64,000 nucleotides of DNA from Rhodopseudomonas sp. (GCF_013377015.1 NZ_JACABA010000002.1:827112-891111), one strand, 5' to 3'; positions 9,547 through 17,262 are shown, counted from the first letter of the stretch. The notes: generated by a model from the sequence alone, not told the origin. Program-made: numbers and translations.

Positions 9547-9570
9547 TTCCGGCAAACCCGGGGCGGTTCA
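9547..9570. repeat. Isolated IS3-type end sequence, direct copy of 10687-10710
   Basis: CCGGCAAACCCGGGGCGGTT plus CA matches the outer end of the IS3 remnant at 10689-10710 with one mismatch in 22 bases, in the same orientation. Terminal repeats of one IS should face each other, so this is not the missing end of the neighbouring element. It is more likely the end of a second, lost copy of the same IS type that lay to the left, or the result of a recombination between copies. Confidence 0.65.
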
Positions 9571-9715
9571 GCGGCCTATCGAGATCGATTTGGAGCGACG
9601 GAATTGCACGATCGAAGGAAGGCAATTTCTGGAGGGGGATCAGGTTTCGATCGACGGAACGACGGGAAAGGTTTTTGAGGGAGCGCTGAAGCTCATCGAC
9701 CGCAAGCATATTTGA
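9571..9715 (+). pseudogene. Fragment resembling the phosphohistidine-domain end of pyruvate phosphate dikinase
   Basis: Reading up to the stop at 9713-9715 gives a 48-residue piece with TIEGRQFLEGDQVSIDGTTG, which matches the pattern seen in the swivelling domain of PEP-utilising enzymes such as PPDK (T-[VI]-x-G-x-x-L-K-E-G-D-x-[VI]-[TS]-I-D-G-[ST]-[AT]-G). It has no start of its own and is squeezed between an IS end and the truncated IS3 element. It is a scrap of a larger gene. PPDK is the best guess, with other PEP-utilising enzymes possible. Confidence 0.55.
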
Positions 9716-9718
9716 TCG

Positions 9719-10334
9719 AGAGGTACTGGCTGCCCCGGTCGCTATGATGCACGAGGCCGCCGCGATGGACCGGCCGTCGATCATGCAATGCCTGCTCCAG
9801 CGCATCGAGCACGAAGCCGGCGTGCGCCGTTCATGATGCTCGCCAACCCACGATCCTACGGGCATAGGCATCGATCACGAAGGCGACGTAGACGAAGCCG
9901 GTCCAGGTCGCCACATAGGTGAAGTCGGAGAGCCAGAGGACATTCGGCCTTGGCGCCTTGAGCTGGCGGTTGACTTGATCCAGCGGGCATGGCGCGGCCT
10001 TGTCGCTGATCGTGGTTTTGACGGTTTTGCCGCGGATTACCCCTTGTAGGCCCATGGTCCGCATCAGTCGCGACACCGTACAACGGGCAACACCGAAGCC
10101 TTCGCGCTTGAGCTGTCGCCAGACCTTGCGCACGCCATAGACCCGGAAGTTCTCATCGAAGACGCGCCGAACCTCGATCTTCAACCTGGCATCCAGCCTC
10201 GCGCGCGCCGACAGCTTGGCGGAATCGCGCCGCTTGGCCACATGTGCATGGTAGGTCGAGGGGACGATCGGCAAGACCTTGCAGATCGGCTCGACCCCAT
10301 GCGCCCCGCGATGATCGTCAATGAAGGCGATCAT
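9719..10334 (-). pseudogene. IS3-family transposase OrfB, interrupted and truncated
   Basis: From the ATG at 10334 the frame encodes the HTH_21 segment (FRVYGVRKVWRQLKREG) and the start of the rve catalytic core, with the first Asp in WLSDFTYVATW and the second block VIDAYARRIVGW. A TGA at 9831-9833 stands where family members have an Arg codon (CGA). The frame then continues with TAHAGFVLDALEQALHDR and HHSDRGSQY before homology ends. The final DDE Glu is lost. orfB starts in an ATGA overlap with the original orfA stop. Confidence 0.88.
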
Positions 10335-10660
10335 GGCTTGTACCGGCGGTCGAGCTCCGCCGTCGCAAAATAAGCGCTTGCCTTGCGCAGAATCTCGTTG
10401 GCTTACCGAAGCTCGCGGTTCTCCCGCTCAAGGGCCTTCAGCTTGTCGGCCATGTCGCTCGGAACGCCAGCCCGCTTTCCGCTATCGACCTCGGCCTTCT
10501 TGACCCAGTCATGCAACGTCTGCGGCGTGCAGCCGATCTTGGCCGCGATCAATGTCACTGCCGCCCAGCGCGAGCGGTGCTCGCTCGCGTGATCCAGAAC
10601 CATCCGAACCGCACGGGTCCGGACATCGGGTGAAAATTTGTTCGTCGTCTTGCTTGTCAT
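10331..10660 (-). pseudogene. IS3-family transposase OrfA with premature stop
   Basis: The HTH_Tnp_1 type protein starts at 10660 and shows [16 protein letters not shown] and the helix-turn-helix [16 protein letters not shown], then a leucine-zipper-like [12 protein letters not shown]. There a TAA at 10403-10405 replaces the usual CAA codon. The original frame carries on as [20 protein letters not shown] to a TGA at 10331-10333 that overlaps the orfB start. One point mutation thus removed the OrfA tail and the normal orfA/orfB junction. Confidence 0.85.
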
Positions 10661-10710
10661 GGCCCCATCCTCTCAGGAGTTGGAGCCTCCGGAAAACCCG
10701 GGGCGGTTCA

Positions 10711-10860
10711 CTCGCCGGCTGCACCGTTCCGCAGATAGCCGCGATCACCGGTCACAGCCTGAAGGACGTTGAGACGATCCTTGAAGCAAACTACATGGGC
10801 GGTCAGGCGGAGCTTGCGGATCAGGCCATCGTGAAGCTGGTCGCGCAGTACGGTTCGTGA
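10711..10860 (+). pseudogene. C-terminal fragment of a tyrosine recombinase (integrase)
   Basis: Forty-nine codons and a stop encode the catalytic end of a phage-type integrase. [17 protein letters not shown] carries the conserved GH-S/L box with the second active-site His, and EANYMGG carries the nucleophile Tyr. The Arg box and the DNA-binding half are absent because the IS3 element abuts the fragment at 10710. It ends about 100 bases from the tRNA-Lys 3' end, the usual place for a tRNA-targeting integrase, and is the best evidence that the pocket was an integrated element. Confidence 0.8.
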
Positions 10861-10927
10861 ACGAGAACTGCAAACTACGGTGCAAACCGCATTGTCCGTT
10901 CCGCTTTGTTCTGTGAGGGTATTTCTT

Positions 10928-10952
10928 AAAAAGCCTTGCGCCCAAAAGGCTT
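10928..10952 (-). terminator. Rho-independent terminator of tRNA-Lys
   Basis: On the minus strand AAGCCTT, an 8-base loop and AAGGCTT form a perfect 7-base-pair stem followed by a run of T residues, starting 6 bases beyond the encoded CCA of tRNA-Lys. Confidence 0.75.
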
Positions 10953-10957
10953 AAGCT

Positions 10958-11033
10958 TGGTGGGCGCACCAGGGCTCGAACCTGGGACCCGATGATTAAG
11001 AGTCATCTGCTCTACCAACTGAGCTATGCGCCC
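10958..11033 (-). tRNA. tRNA-Lys(CUU)
   Basis: A full cloverleaf reads on the minus strand: acceptor stem GGGCGCA/TGCGCCC, D arm with AGCTCAGTTGGTAGAGC, anticodon stem GATGA/TCATC around the loop CTCTTAA (anticodon CTT), and T arm CCAGGTTCGAGCCCTGG. Discriminator A and CCA are encoded. Its last 30 bases are repeated at 7749-7778, so it is probably the attachment site of the accessory pocket. Confidence 0.97.
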
Positions 11034-11146
11034 GGAACCAGTCCGGAAATCCCTTGCGGGACGGCGTCGTTTAGCAAAGCGGACCGGGGATGTCCAGCAA
11101 AGCTGGCGGGATATTCCGGGGGGATTTGCAAATCTTCGCCAGATCG

Positions 11147-11173
11147 AAAAAACCGCCGGAAACCGGCGGTTTT
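11147..11173 (-). terminator. Rho-independent terminator of the Spy-like gene
   Basis: On the minus strand ACCGCCGG, loop TTT and CCGGCGGT make a perfect GC-rich stem followed by a T tract (TTTTTT). It lies about 28 bases after the stop of the Spy/CpxP-like gene. The opposite side also has TTTT, so it may work in both directions. Confidence 0.85.
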
Positions 11174-11200
11174 CTGAAATGTTGGGGCAATGGCGCGGTG

Positions 11201-11806
11201 TTATAGCCGGTCCGGGCCGGGGCCGCCGTCCATCATGCCGGGGCCGCGACCCATCATGCCACGACCGGGGCCGCGCCCACGATCGCCGTCGTCGCCGCGG
11301 TCATCGCCCCGATACATCATGCCGTGGCCGCGCCAGTGCCTGCCGCCGAACCGGCCGTCCATATGGGTCAACGCCGCGAGCCGGCGCTTCTGGCCGTCGT
11401 CGAGGGTCTTGTAGAGCGGCTCTGCCGCGTCCGCGATCTTCTTCAGCGCCGCCGAACTGTTGGCCATCGTGTCGGCGCGCTCGCGCAGCTTCGCCACCGG
11501 ATCGACCGGCTTGCCGCTGTCGTCGTCGTCGCGCCAGGCCTTCATCCGGGCATTGGCGCTCTCGATCCGCAGCTTGGCGAAATCGCGCACCGCGGCTTCG
11601 ACCGGCGGCCACAGCTTGTCCTGGTCCGGCGTCAGTTTGAGGCCGGCCTTGACCGCAGCAATCCGCGCATCGGCGAAGGCGACGCGATCCTCCGGATTCA
11701 TCCGCGACATGCCGTGGTTGAACCACCACGGCCGATGCTGGGCATAGACCGCGGTCGAGCCGGCGAGCACCAGCACGGCCACGCTGGCGAGAATGACTTT
11801 CTTCAT
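11201..11806 (-). CDS. Spy/CpxP-family (LTxxQ) periplasmic protein
   Basis: A 201-aa exported protein. The ATG at 11806 has a strong AAGGAGG site and is followed by a signal peptide ending in AVYAQ. The mature helical region contains LTPDQDKLW and LYKTLDDGQKRRL, matching the repeated LTxxQ-type motifs of Spy/CpxP chaperone-like proteins. The last 45 residues are a Gly/Asp/Arg/Met-rich tail (DDRGDDGDRGRGPGRGMMG), which could bind metal. An in-frame start at 11860 would hide the signal peptide. It is monocistronic, with its own terminator. A role in envelope stress or metal sensing is inferred from the family only. Confidence 0.8.
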   Translation of the reverse strand: MKKVILASVAVLVLAGSTAVYAQHRPWWFNHGMSRMNPEDRVAFADARIAAVKAGLKLTPDQDKLWPPVEAAVRDFAKLRIESANARMKAWRDDDDSGKPVDPVAKLRERADTMANSSAALKKIADAAEPLYKTLDDGQKRRLAALTHMDGRFGGRHWRGHGMMYRGDDRGDDGDRGRGPGRGMMGRGPGMMDGGPGPDRL

Positions 11807-11931
11807 GCGAGCCTCCTTTGAAGGTCGCCTGAAGATGAGCGCTCCGCCGCACCCGTTCAACTTAAGGTTTGGACAGAAAGCCCCGTGTTACCAAGATGTA
11901 ATGTTGCCGCTATCGCGATACTCGAAAACCC

Positions 11932-13257
11932 TCACAGCATCCCCAGCATGCGCGGCAGCCACAGGGACAGCTCCGGTACGTAGGTAACCAGGCCGAGGAA
12001 CGCGATCATCGTCAGCAGCCACGGCATCACCGCGATGGTGAGTTCGGTGATCCCCATCTTGGCGATGCCAGAGGCGACGTAGAGGTTCAGCCCGACCGGC
12101 GGATGGCACATCCCGACCTCCATGTTCACCACCATCAGGATGCCGAGATGCACCGGATGGATGCCGAGCTTGACCGCGACCGGAAACAGGATCGGCGCCA
12201 TGATCAGCACGATCGAGGTCGCCTCCATCACATTGCCGGCGAGCAACAGCAGCACGTTCACCACCAACAGGAACACCACCCAGTTGACGCCGGCGCTCGA
12301 CATCCAGTTGGCGATCTGCTGCGGGATGTTCTCGTTCGCCATCAGGAACGAGAACAGCACCGCATTGGTGATGATGTAGAGGATCATCGCGCTCATATTG
12401 GCGGAGCCGAGCAGCACCTTCGGCACGTCGCGCAGCGACAGGTCCTTGTAGACGAACACCGCGATCACGAAGGCGTAGACCGCGCTCATCGCCGCGGCCT
12501 CGGTCGGCGTGAAGGCGCCGGCATAGATGCCGCCGAGCACGATCAGGATCAGCAACAATCCCCAGATGCATTTACGGAACGCGACGAAGCTCTCCGCCCA
12601 GGTCGCGCGCGGCAGCCGCGGATAGTCGTTCTTCCAGGCCCGGTAGAAGGTGGTGAGGCCGAGCAGCGTCGCCAGCATCATGCCGGGGATCACACCGGCC
12701 ATGAACAATTGTCCGACCGAGGCCGAGGATACGCGTACCCCGTTCGGATCGAGCGCGACGCTGCCGCCGGTCGCGACCGCATAGACCACCATCACGATCG
12801 ACGGCGGAATCAGGATGCCGAGCGCGCCCGAGGTGGTGATGACGCCGGCGCCGAACCGCTTCGGAAATCCCTGCTTCACCATCGCCGGCAGCATGATCGA
12901 GCCGATCGCGATCACCGTCGCGGGCGACGATCCCGACACCGCCGCGAACAGCGCGCAGGCCACCACGCCCGCCAGCCCCAGGCCGCCATACCAGTGCCCA
13001 ACCATCGAGGTGGCGAAATTGATCATCCGGCGGGCGACGCCGCCATGGGTCAGGAAATTGCCGGCCAGGATGAAGAACGGGATCGCCATGATCTCGAAAT
13101 TCTCGATGCCGGTGAACAGCTTCAGCGACACCGCCTCAATCGGCACGTTGGTCATGAAGAATACGAAGGACAGCACCGTGAGGCCGAGCGCGATCGAGAT
13201 CGGCATCCCGGTCAGCATCAGGACGATCAGCAGGGTGAAGATCAGGGCGCTGTTCAC
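11932..13257 (-). CDS. dctM: TRAP transporter large permease DctM
   Basis: A 441-aa, strongly hydrophobic membrane protein of the TRAP-T large subunit family. It shows the signatures FFILAGNFLTHGGVARRMINF and GILIPPSIVMVVYAVATG. It carries out sodium-driven uptake of the carboxylate delivered by DctP. The start is GTG at 13257, inside a 4-base GTGA overlap with the dctQ stop, so translation is coupled. Gene order on this strand is dctP, dctQ, dctM. The N-terminal segment SALIFTLLIVLMLTGMPI is typical of DctM, which supports the start. Confidence 0.92.
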   Translation of the reverse strand: MNSALIFTLLIVLMLTGMPISIALGLTVLSFVFFMTNVPIEAVSLKLFTGIENFEIMAIPFFILAGNFLTHGGVARRMINFATSMVGHWYGGLGLAGVVACALFAAVSGSSPATVIAIGSIMLPAMVKQGFPKRFGAGVITTSGALGILIPPSIVMVVYAVATGGSVALDPNGVRVSSASVGQLFMAGVIPGMMLATLLGLTTFYRAWKNDYPRLPRATWAESFVAFRKCIWGLLLILIVLGGIYAGAFTPTEAAAMSAVYAFVIAVFVYKDLSLRDVPKVLLGSANMSAMILYIITNAVLFSFLMANENIPQQIANWMSSAGVNWVVFLLVVNVLLLLAGNVMEATSIVLIMAPILFPVAVKLGIHPVHLGILMVVNMEVGMCHPPVGLNLYVASGIAKMGITELTIAVMPWLLTMIAFLGLVTYVPELSLWLPRMLGML

Positions 13258-13829
13258 AGGATCACCTCCCGCCCGCCGGTGGGTGGGATCTCCGCCTCGA
13301 TGCCCTCGACATAGGCATGGTCGTGATGCGGCAGTTCGTCATGGCGCCAGAAATGCCAGGCGACCTGCAAGAAGCGGAAGCACATCAGAAACGAGCCGAG
13401 CGGAATGCAAAGATAGACGATCCAGCTCGGCAGTTCGAGATCGGGCGAGGTCTGGTTGGTGTCGATCAGGCCGTAGACGAATTTCGCCCCCATGGTGCCG
13501 ATCACCGAGGTGAAGAACGCGCCGCACAGCAACCCGAACATGATTGTGGCCTTGCGCCAGCGCGGCTGCATGATGTTCACCAGCACGTCGACGCCGACAT
13601 GGATGCCGGTGCGCACGCCATAGGCGGCGCCGAACTTCGCCATCCACACGAACATGTAGATGCACAATTCCTGCGCCCAGGACAGGTTGATCGGGAACAG
13701 CAGCGGATAGAACAGCGGAATCCCGACCAGGTAGCGGTGCGCCACCGCGACGAAGATGATCAGGGTCGCCGCCCCGATCATGGTCATGATCAGGAGCTCC
13801 TCAAGCCGGTCGAGGATGCGCAGAAACAT
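13254..13829 (-). CDS. dctQ: TRAP transporter small permease DctQ
   Basis: A 191-aa protein with four hydrophobic helices, the length and pattern of TRAP small subunits; WAQELCIYMFVWMAKFGAAYGVRTGIHV is the conserved DctQ core. It forms the membrane complex with DctM. I chose the ATG at 13829, after a GGGGGG stretch, over a TTG one codon upstream. The acidic, His-rich C-terminus (HDELPHHDHAYVEGIEAEI) is longer than usual. It overlaps dctM by four bases. A gap of about 200 bases with a degenerate repeat separates it from dctP. Confidence 0.9.
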   Translation of the reverse strand: MFLRILDRLEELLIMTMIGAATLIIFVAVAHRYLVGIPLFYPLLFPINLSWAQELCIYMFVWMAKFGAAYGVRTGIHVGVDVLVNIMQPRWRKATIMFGLLCGAFFTSVIGTMGAKFVYGLIDTNQTSPDLELPSWIVYLCIPLGSFLMCFRFLQVAWHFWRHDELPHHDHAYVEGIEAEIPPTGGREVIL

Positions 13830-13960
13830 CAAGTCCCCCCATGCGGATCAGCCGCGTGTCGCCGTATGGCGATCTTCATTTTCTTGCGCCGACTCCGCCG
13901 CCGTCGCCGGGCAGAAAGCAGCGCGCCAGCGCAAAATCCATATCCCTTGTGGAGCAAATG

Positions 13961-14016
13961 AATTCCGGGATCACGCCTGAATCGGCTTCGCCGACCGCGC
14001 GCGTCCCGGAATGACG
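13961..14016. repeat. Shortened palindromic repeat (relative of copy 1)
   Basis: ATTCCGGGA (13962-13970) is complemented by TCCCGGAAT (14004-14012), and the right edge ends in GGAATGAC as in the larger copy at 3665-3781. It lies in the dctP-dctQ gap, inside the operon, and may lower expression of the downstream permease genes. No gene is seen in the gap. Confidence 0.6.
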
Positions 14017-14036
14017 GCGATGGATGTCGATCGGCC

Positions 14037-15038
14037 TCAGTTGGTGGTGCTCTTGGTTTCCTTGACGAATTCTTCGATCAGCGCCTTGCCGACCCGCGAG
14101 GCGACGTCGTTGTAGACCGGCTCCATCGCCTTGCGCATCGCGGCGTCCTGCTCCGGCGTCAGCTTCACCAGTTCGGTCCTGCCGGATTTCCGCATCTCTT
14201 CCAGCGCATCGTCGTTTTCCTTGGCCGACTGGCCGTTGCCATAGGCTGTGGCTTCCTTCATCGCCTTCTCGAGCTGGCCGCGGATGTCGGCCGGAAGGCC
14301 GTCCCAGAACTTCTTGTTCACCACCACGACGTAGCCGATGTAGCCATGATTGGTCAGCGTGGTGAACTTCTGCACCTCGTGCATCTTTTGGGTGTACATG
14401 TTCGAGGGCGTGTTCTCCTGGCCGTCGACCACGCCGGTCTGCAGCGCCTGGTAGACTTCGGAGAACGCCATCACCTGCGGGATCGCGCCGAGCGAACGGA
14501 ATTGCGCCTCCAGCACCTTCGACGACTGGATCCGGAATTTCAGCCCCTTGTAGTCTTCCGGCGCCACCAGCTTCTTGTTGGCGCTCATCACCTTGAAGCC
14601 GTTGTCCCAATAGGCCAGCCCGGTCATGCCCTTGGGCTCGAGCAGCTTCAACAGCTTGGCGCCGAGCGGGCCGTCGGTCACCTTGCGCAGGGTGGCGAGG
14701 TCGGGAAGGATATAGGGCAGATCGAACACCTCGAATTCGCGCACGCCGCTGGGGCCGAACTTGGAGTTCGACGGCGCCAGCATCTGCACCGCGCCGAGCT
14801 GCAGCGCGTCGAGTTCTTCCTTGTCCTTGTAGAGCTGCGAATTCGGGTAGACCTCGACCTTGACCTTGCCGTCGGTGTACTTGTCCGCCAATTCCTTGAA
14901 CTTTTCCGCGGCGAGGCCCTTCGGCGTGTTCGGCGCGACGACGTGGCTGAACTTGATGACGATCGGCGATTGCGCCGACGCGGGCCCAACCAGAGCCAGC
15001 ACGGCAACCGACGCCGCGGCCAGAATCAACTTGCGCAT
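14037..15038 (-). CDS. dctP: TRAP transporter solute-binding protein DctP
   Basis: A 333-aa periplasmic receptor. The ATG at 15038 follows AAGGAGG and opens a signal peptide ending ASAQ (residues 20-23). IVIKFSHVVAPNTPKGLAAE and the region ENTPSNMYTQKMHEVQKF, near the ligand-contact loop, match the DctP family; C4-dicarboxylates or related organic acids are likely ligands. The frame is open 62 codons further upstream, but those codons overlap palindromic leader DNA and have no signal peptide. It is first in the dctPQM operon and directly follows leuA on the same strand, with a probable terminator between. Confidence 0.9.
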   Translation of the reverse strand: MRKLILAAASVAVLALVGPASAQSPIVIKFSHVVAPNTPKGLAAEKFKELADKYTDGKVKVEVYPNSQLYKDKEELDALQLGAVQMLAPSNSKFGPSGVREFEVFDLPYILPDLATLRKVTDGPLGAKLLKLLEPKGMTGLAYWDNGFKVMSANKKLVAPEDYKGLKFRIQSSKVLEAQFRSLGAIPQVMAFSEVYQALQTGVVDGQENTPSNMYTQKMHEVQKFTTLTNHGYIGYVVVVNKKFWDGLPADIRGQLEKAMKEATAYGNGQSAKENDDALEEMRKSGRTELVKLTPEQDAAMRKAMEPVYNDVASRVGKALIEEFVKETKSTTN

Positions 15039-15166
15039 GAAACCTCCTTGCAACTTTCTGAGCCACCGGTAACCGGCTCTATCTCCCTGACCCAACCCCT
15101 TACAGTCACCGACGGGCAAACGCCATTGCCCGTTAGCAGGGTCTTTGTGTTTTGCTGCAACGCAAA

Positions 15167-15188
15167 ACGCAGCGCCATGGCGCTGCGT
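15167..15188 (-). terminator. Probable leuA terminator, perfect 22-bp palindrome
   Basis: ACGCAGCGCCA and its exact complement form a gap-free palindrome about 36 bases after the leuA stop. On the minus strand it is followed by TTTG and a second small hairpin (GTTTTGC/GCAAAAC). This would separate leuA from dctP. Confidence 0.65.
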
Positions 15189-15224
15189 CTGCATTCTGCA
15201 CGGCACTGCTTTGGATTGTAGCAA

Positions 15225-16790
15225 TCAACTCGCAGCAGCAGCAACTGCCGGCATGTCGCGCTGCCGCTTCATCACGATCTTGTTCAAGGCGCCGAGATAG
15301 GCCTTCGCCGACGCCACCAGCGTATCGGGATCCGCCGCCCTCGCAGTCATCGAGCGGCCTTCATGGGCGAGCCGGACCGAAACCTCGGCCTGCGCGTCGG
15401 TGCCTTCGGTGACGGCATGGACCTGGTACAGTTCCAGCTTGGCCTCGTGCGGCACCAGCGCCTTGATGCAGTTGAACACCGCGTCGACCGGACCGTTGCC
15501 TTCGGCTTCCTCGATCCGGATCTGGCCGTCGACGTCGAGCTTCATGGTGGCGCGCTGCGGACCGTGGGTGCCGGCGATCACCGTCAGCGACTTCAGCTTG
15601 ATCAGGTCGTGACCGTGCAGCAATTGCTCGTCGACCAGCGCCTCGATGTCCTCGTCGTAGACGTCCTTCTTGCGGTCGGCCAGCGTCTTGAAACGGACGA
15701 ACACGTCCTCGATCTGGTTGCGCGACAGCTTGTAGCCCAGTTCCTCCAGCTTGTGGATCAGCCCGGCGCGGCCGGAATGCTTGCCCATCACCAGCGAGGT
15801 GCCCTTCACGCCGACGGTTTCCGGCAGCATGATCTCGTAGGTCTGCGCGTTTTTGATCATGCCGTCCTGGTGGATGCCGCTCTCGTGCGCGAAGGCGTTG
15901 CGGCCCACGATCGCCTTGTTGTACTGCACCGGGAACGAGGTCGCCGCCGACACCGTCTTGGAGGCGTGGGTCAGCATCGTGCTGTCGACGTTGTTCCAGT
16001 ACGGCATCTTGTCCTGCCGCACCCGCATCGCCATCACCAGTTCTTCCAGCGCGGCATTGCCGGCACGTTCGCCGATGCCGTTGACGGTGCATTCGATCTG
16101 CCGCGCGCCGCCGCGCACCCCGGCCAGCGAATTCGCCACCGCCATGCCGAGGTCGTCATGGCAATGCACAGAGAAGATCGCCTTGTCGGAATTCGGCACC
16201 GTCTCGCGCACCCGCTTGAACAGGTCGCAATATTCCTCCGGCACCGCGTAGCCGACGGTGTCCGGCAGGTTGATGGTGGTGGCGCCGGCCTTGATCGCGG
16301 CCTCGATGCAGCGGCACAGGAAATCGAACTCGGTGCGGGTGGCGTCCTCGGCCGACCACTCGACGTCGTCGGTGTGGTTGCGCGCGCGGGTCACCGACGA
16401 GATCACCATCTCGTAGACCTGCGCCGCCTCCATCTGCAGCTTGTACTTCATGTGCACCGGCGAGGTGGACAGGAAGGTATGGATGCGGCCGCGCTCGGCC
16501 GGCTTGATCGCCTCGGCGCAGCGGTCGATGTCCTTGTGCGCCGCGCGCGACAGCCCGCAGATCACCGCGTTCTTCGAGCGCTTGGCGATCTCGTGGACGG
16601 CCTCGAAATCGCCGTCGGAGGCGAACGGATAGCCGGCCTCGATGACGTCGACACCCATCTGGTCCAGCATCGCGGCGACCTTGAGCTTTTCCTCGAAGGT
16701 CATGGTGGCGCCGGGGCACTGCTCGCCGTCGCGCAAGGTGGTGTCGAATATGACGACGCGGTCCTTGGCGGACTTCGGTTCGGTGGTCAT
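15225..16790 (-). CDS. leuA: 2-isopropylmalate synthase LeuA
   Basis: A 521-aa enzyme that condenses acetyl-CoA with 2-oxoisovalerate, the first committed step to leucine. The HMGL-like barrel starts with VVIFDTTLRDGEQCPGA (residues 12-28). HCHDDLGMAVANSLAG carries metal ligands, and NGIGERAGNAALEE is the second family signature. The C-terminal regulatory LeuA dimer domain (feedback site) fills the last 130 or so residues. The ATG at 16790 follows AAAGGA. The frame is open 27 codons upstream, but those overlap the attenuator. Expression is very likely controlled by the leader peptide and competing hairpins at 16810-16990. Confidence 0.96.
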   Translation of the reverse strand: MTTEPKSAKDRVVIFDTTLRDGEQCPGATMTFEEKLKVAAMLDQMGVDVIEAGYPFASDGDFEAVHEIAKRSKNAVICGLSRAAHKDIDRCAEAIKPAERGRIHTFLSTSPVHMKYKLQMEAAQVYEMVISSVTRARNHTDDVEWSAEDATRTEFDFLCRCIEAAIKAGATTINLPDTVGYAVPEEYCDLFKRVRETVPNSDKAIFSVHCHDDLGMAVANSLAGVRGGARQIECTVNGIGERAGNAALEELVMAMRVRQDKMPYWNNVDSTMLTHASKTVSAATSFPVQYNKAIVGRNAFAHESGIHQDGMIKNAQTYEIMLPETVGVKGTSLVMGKHSGRAGLIHKLEELGYKLSRNQIEDVFVRFKTLADRKKDVYDEDIEALVDEQLLHGHDLIKLKSLTVIAGTHGPQRATMKLDVDGQIRIEEAEGNGPVDAVFNCIKALVPHEAKLELYQVHAVTEGTDAQAEVSVRLAHEGRSMTARAADPDTLVASAKAYLGALNKIVMKRQRDMPAVAAAAS

Positions 16791-16809
16791 GGAAGAATTC
16801 CTTTGGTCA

Positions 16810-16895
16810 GGGCGCCGTTCGGGCGCTTGAAGGGGTCTGGCTGTCTCGCGAACCCCTGAGCGCCCAGGCACAAGTGCCCAGTCGGCCCTCAGGGG
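16810..16895 (-). promoter_or_regulatory. leuA attenuator: mutually exclusive hairpins
   Basis: Four segments lie between the leader peptide and leuA. Segment 1 (16888-16895) pairs 8 of 8 with segment 2 (16853-16860), CCCCTGAG/CTCAGGGG. Segment 2 (16852-16865) can instead pair with segment 3 (16821-16836) through ACCCC/GGGGT and AGCGCCC/GGGCGCT. Segment 3 can also pair with segment 4 (GGCGC 16822-16826 with GCGCC 16812-16816). Segment 1 contains the leader stop codon, so a ribosome at the Leu codons or at the stop would choose between folds. No T run follows the last hairpin, so it may act by hiding the leuA ribosome site or through Rho. Confidence 0.65.
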
Positions 16896-16990
16896 CAGAT
16901 AAGAAGCAGCAGCCCGCCAAGAGGAAGGTTGGACTTAACGGTGGACTCGGGCGCAGCCGGAATCGCTTCGGGAGCGGTGCGAACCGCCAT
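16889..16990 (-). CDS. leuA leader peptide (leucine-rich, 33 aa)
   Basis: An ATG at 16990 with GGAG 8 bases upstream opens a 33-codon frame that ends in LPLGGLLLLICP. Six of the last twelve codons are leucine, just before the stop at 16889-16891. Leader peptides rich in the end product are the classic sensor of translational attenuation: when charged tRNA-Leu is scarce, the ribosome stalls on these codons. The stop codon sits inside the first arm of the downstream hairpins, about 100 bases before leuA. The rest of the frame upstream has no leucine bias. Confidence 0.65.
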   Translation of the reverse strand: MAVRTAPEAIPAAPESTVKSNLPLGGLLLLICP

Positions 16991-17262
16991 CCCGTGAACT
17001 CCAACCCTGTCGCCGCGAATCAGCATTGCCACACCTTCAGGCCCGCATCGTCGGCCACAACCATTTAAGGTTCGTTGACGACGGCGTACCGCAGCCTTTC
17101 TAGACGAGAATAGCGCATCCCCGCAACGCCAAAAGATGGGCAGTGAGGCTGACCTAACGGTCCCATTTCCGGCGAGTCCAGCGCGTCGGCATCGGGGTTT
17201 CAACGGGTTGGCAAATCCCCTATTGGTCGCGCCAGTGTATTGTCGAAGCAGCGGAGCATCAG

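Larger units (their letters stand above)
9716..10710 (-). mobile_element. Truncated, inactivated IS3-family insertion sequence
   Basis: A two-gene IS3-family element read on the minus strand, with orfA followed by overlapping orfB (ATGA). The left end at 10710 reads TGAACCGCCCCGGG and borders the integrase fragment exactly. The other end is missing: transposase homology stops at about 9716, after HHSDRGSQYLSIKY, where the last third of the rve integrase domain should follow. Each frame also carries an in-frame nonsense change (10403-10405 in orfA, 9831-9833 in orfB). It cannot move on its own. Confidence 0.88.
7749..10987. mobile_element. Candidate decayed integrative island at tRNA-Lys, bounded by 30-bp direct repeats
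   Basis: The last 30 bases of the tRNA-Lys gene, CCA and T-arm included (10958-10987), recur exactly at 7749-7778 in the same orientation. Between the copies lie only accessory pieces: a broken LysR gene, two small low-complexity genes, a PPDK-like scrap, an inactivated IS3-family element and the 3' end of a tyrosine recombinase next to the tRNA. This is the usual architecture of an element that integrated into the 3' end of a tRNA gene, with the integrase nearest the intact tRNA. The interior is about 3.2 kb, far smaller than a live element, so most cargo and the integrase N-terminus are lost. The alternative is an unrelated tRNA pseudogene at 7749. Confidence 0.6.

Noticed and set aside
12103-13314. 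403-codon plus-strand frame rich in His, Asp and Gln opposite dctM and dctQ
   Set aside because: Shadow frame; the TRAP permease genes on the minus strand have clear signatures and coupled starts.
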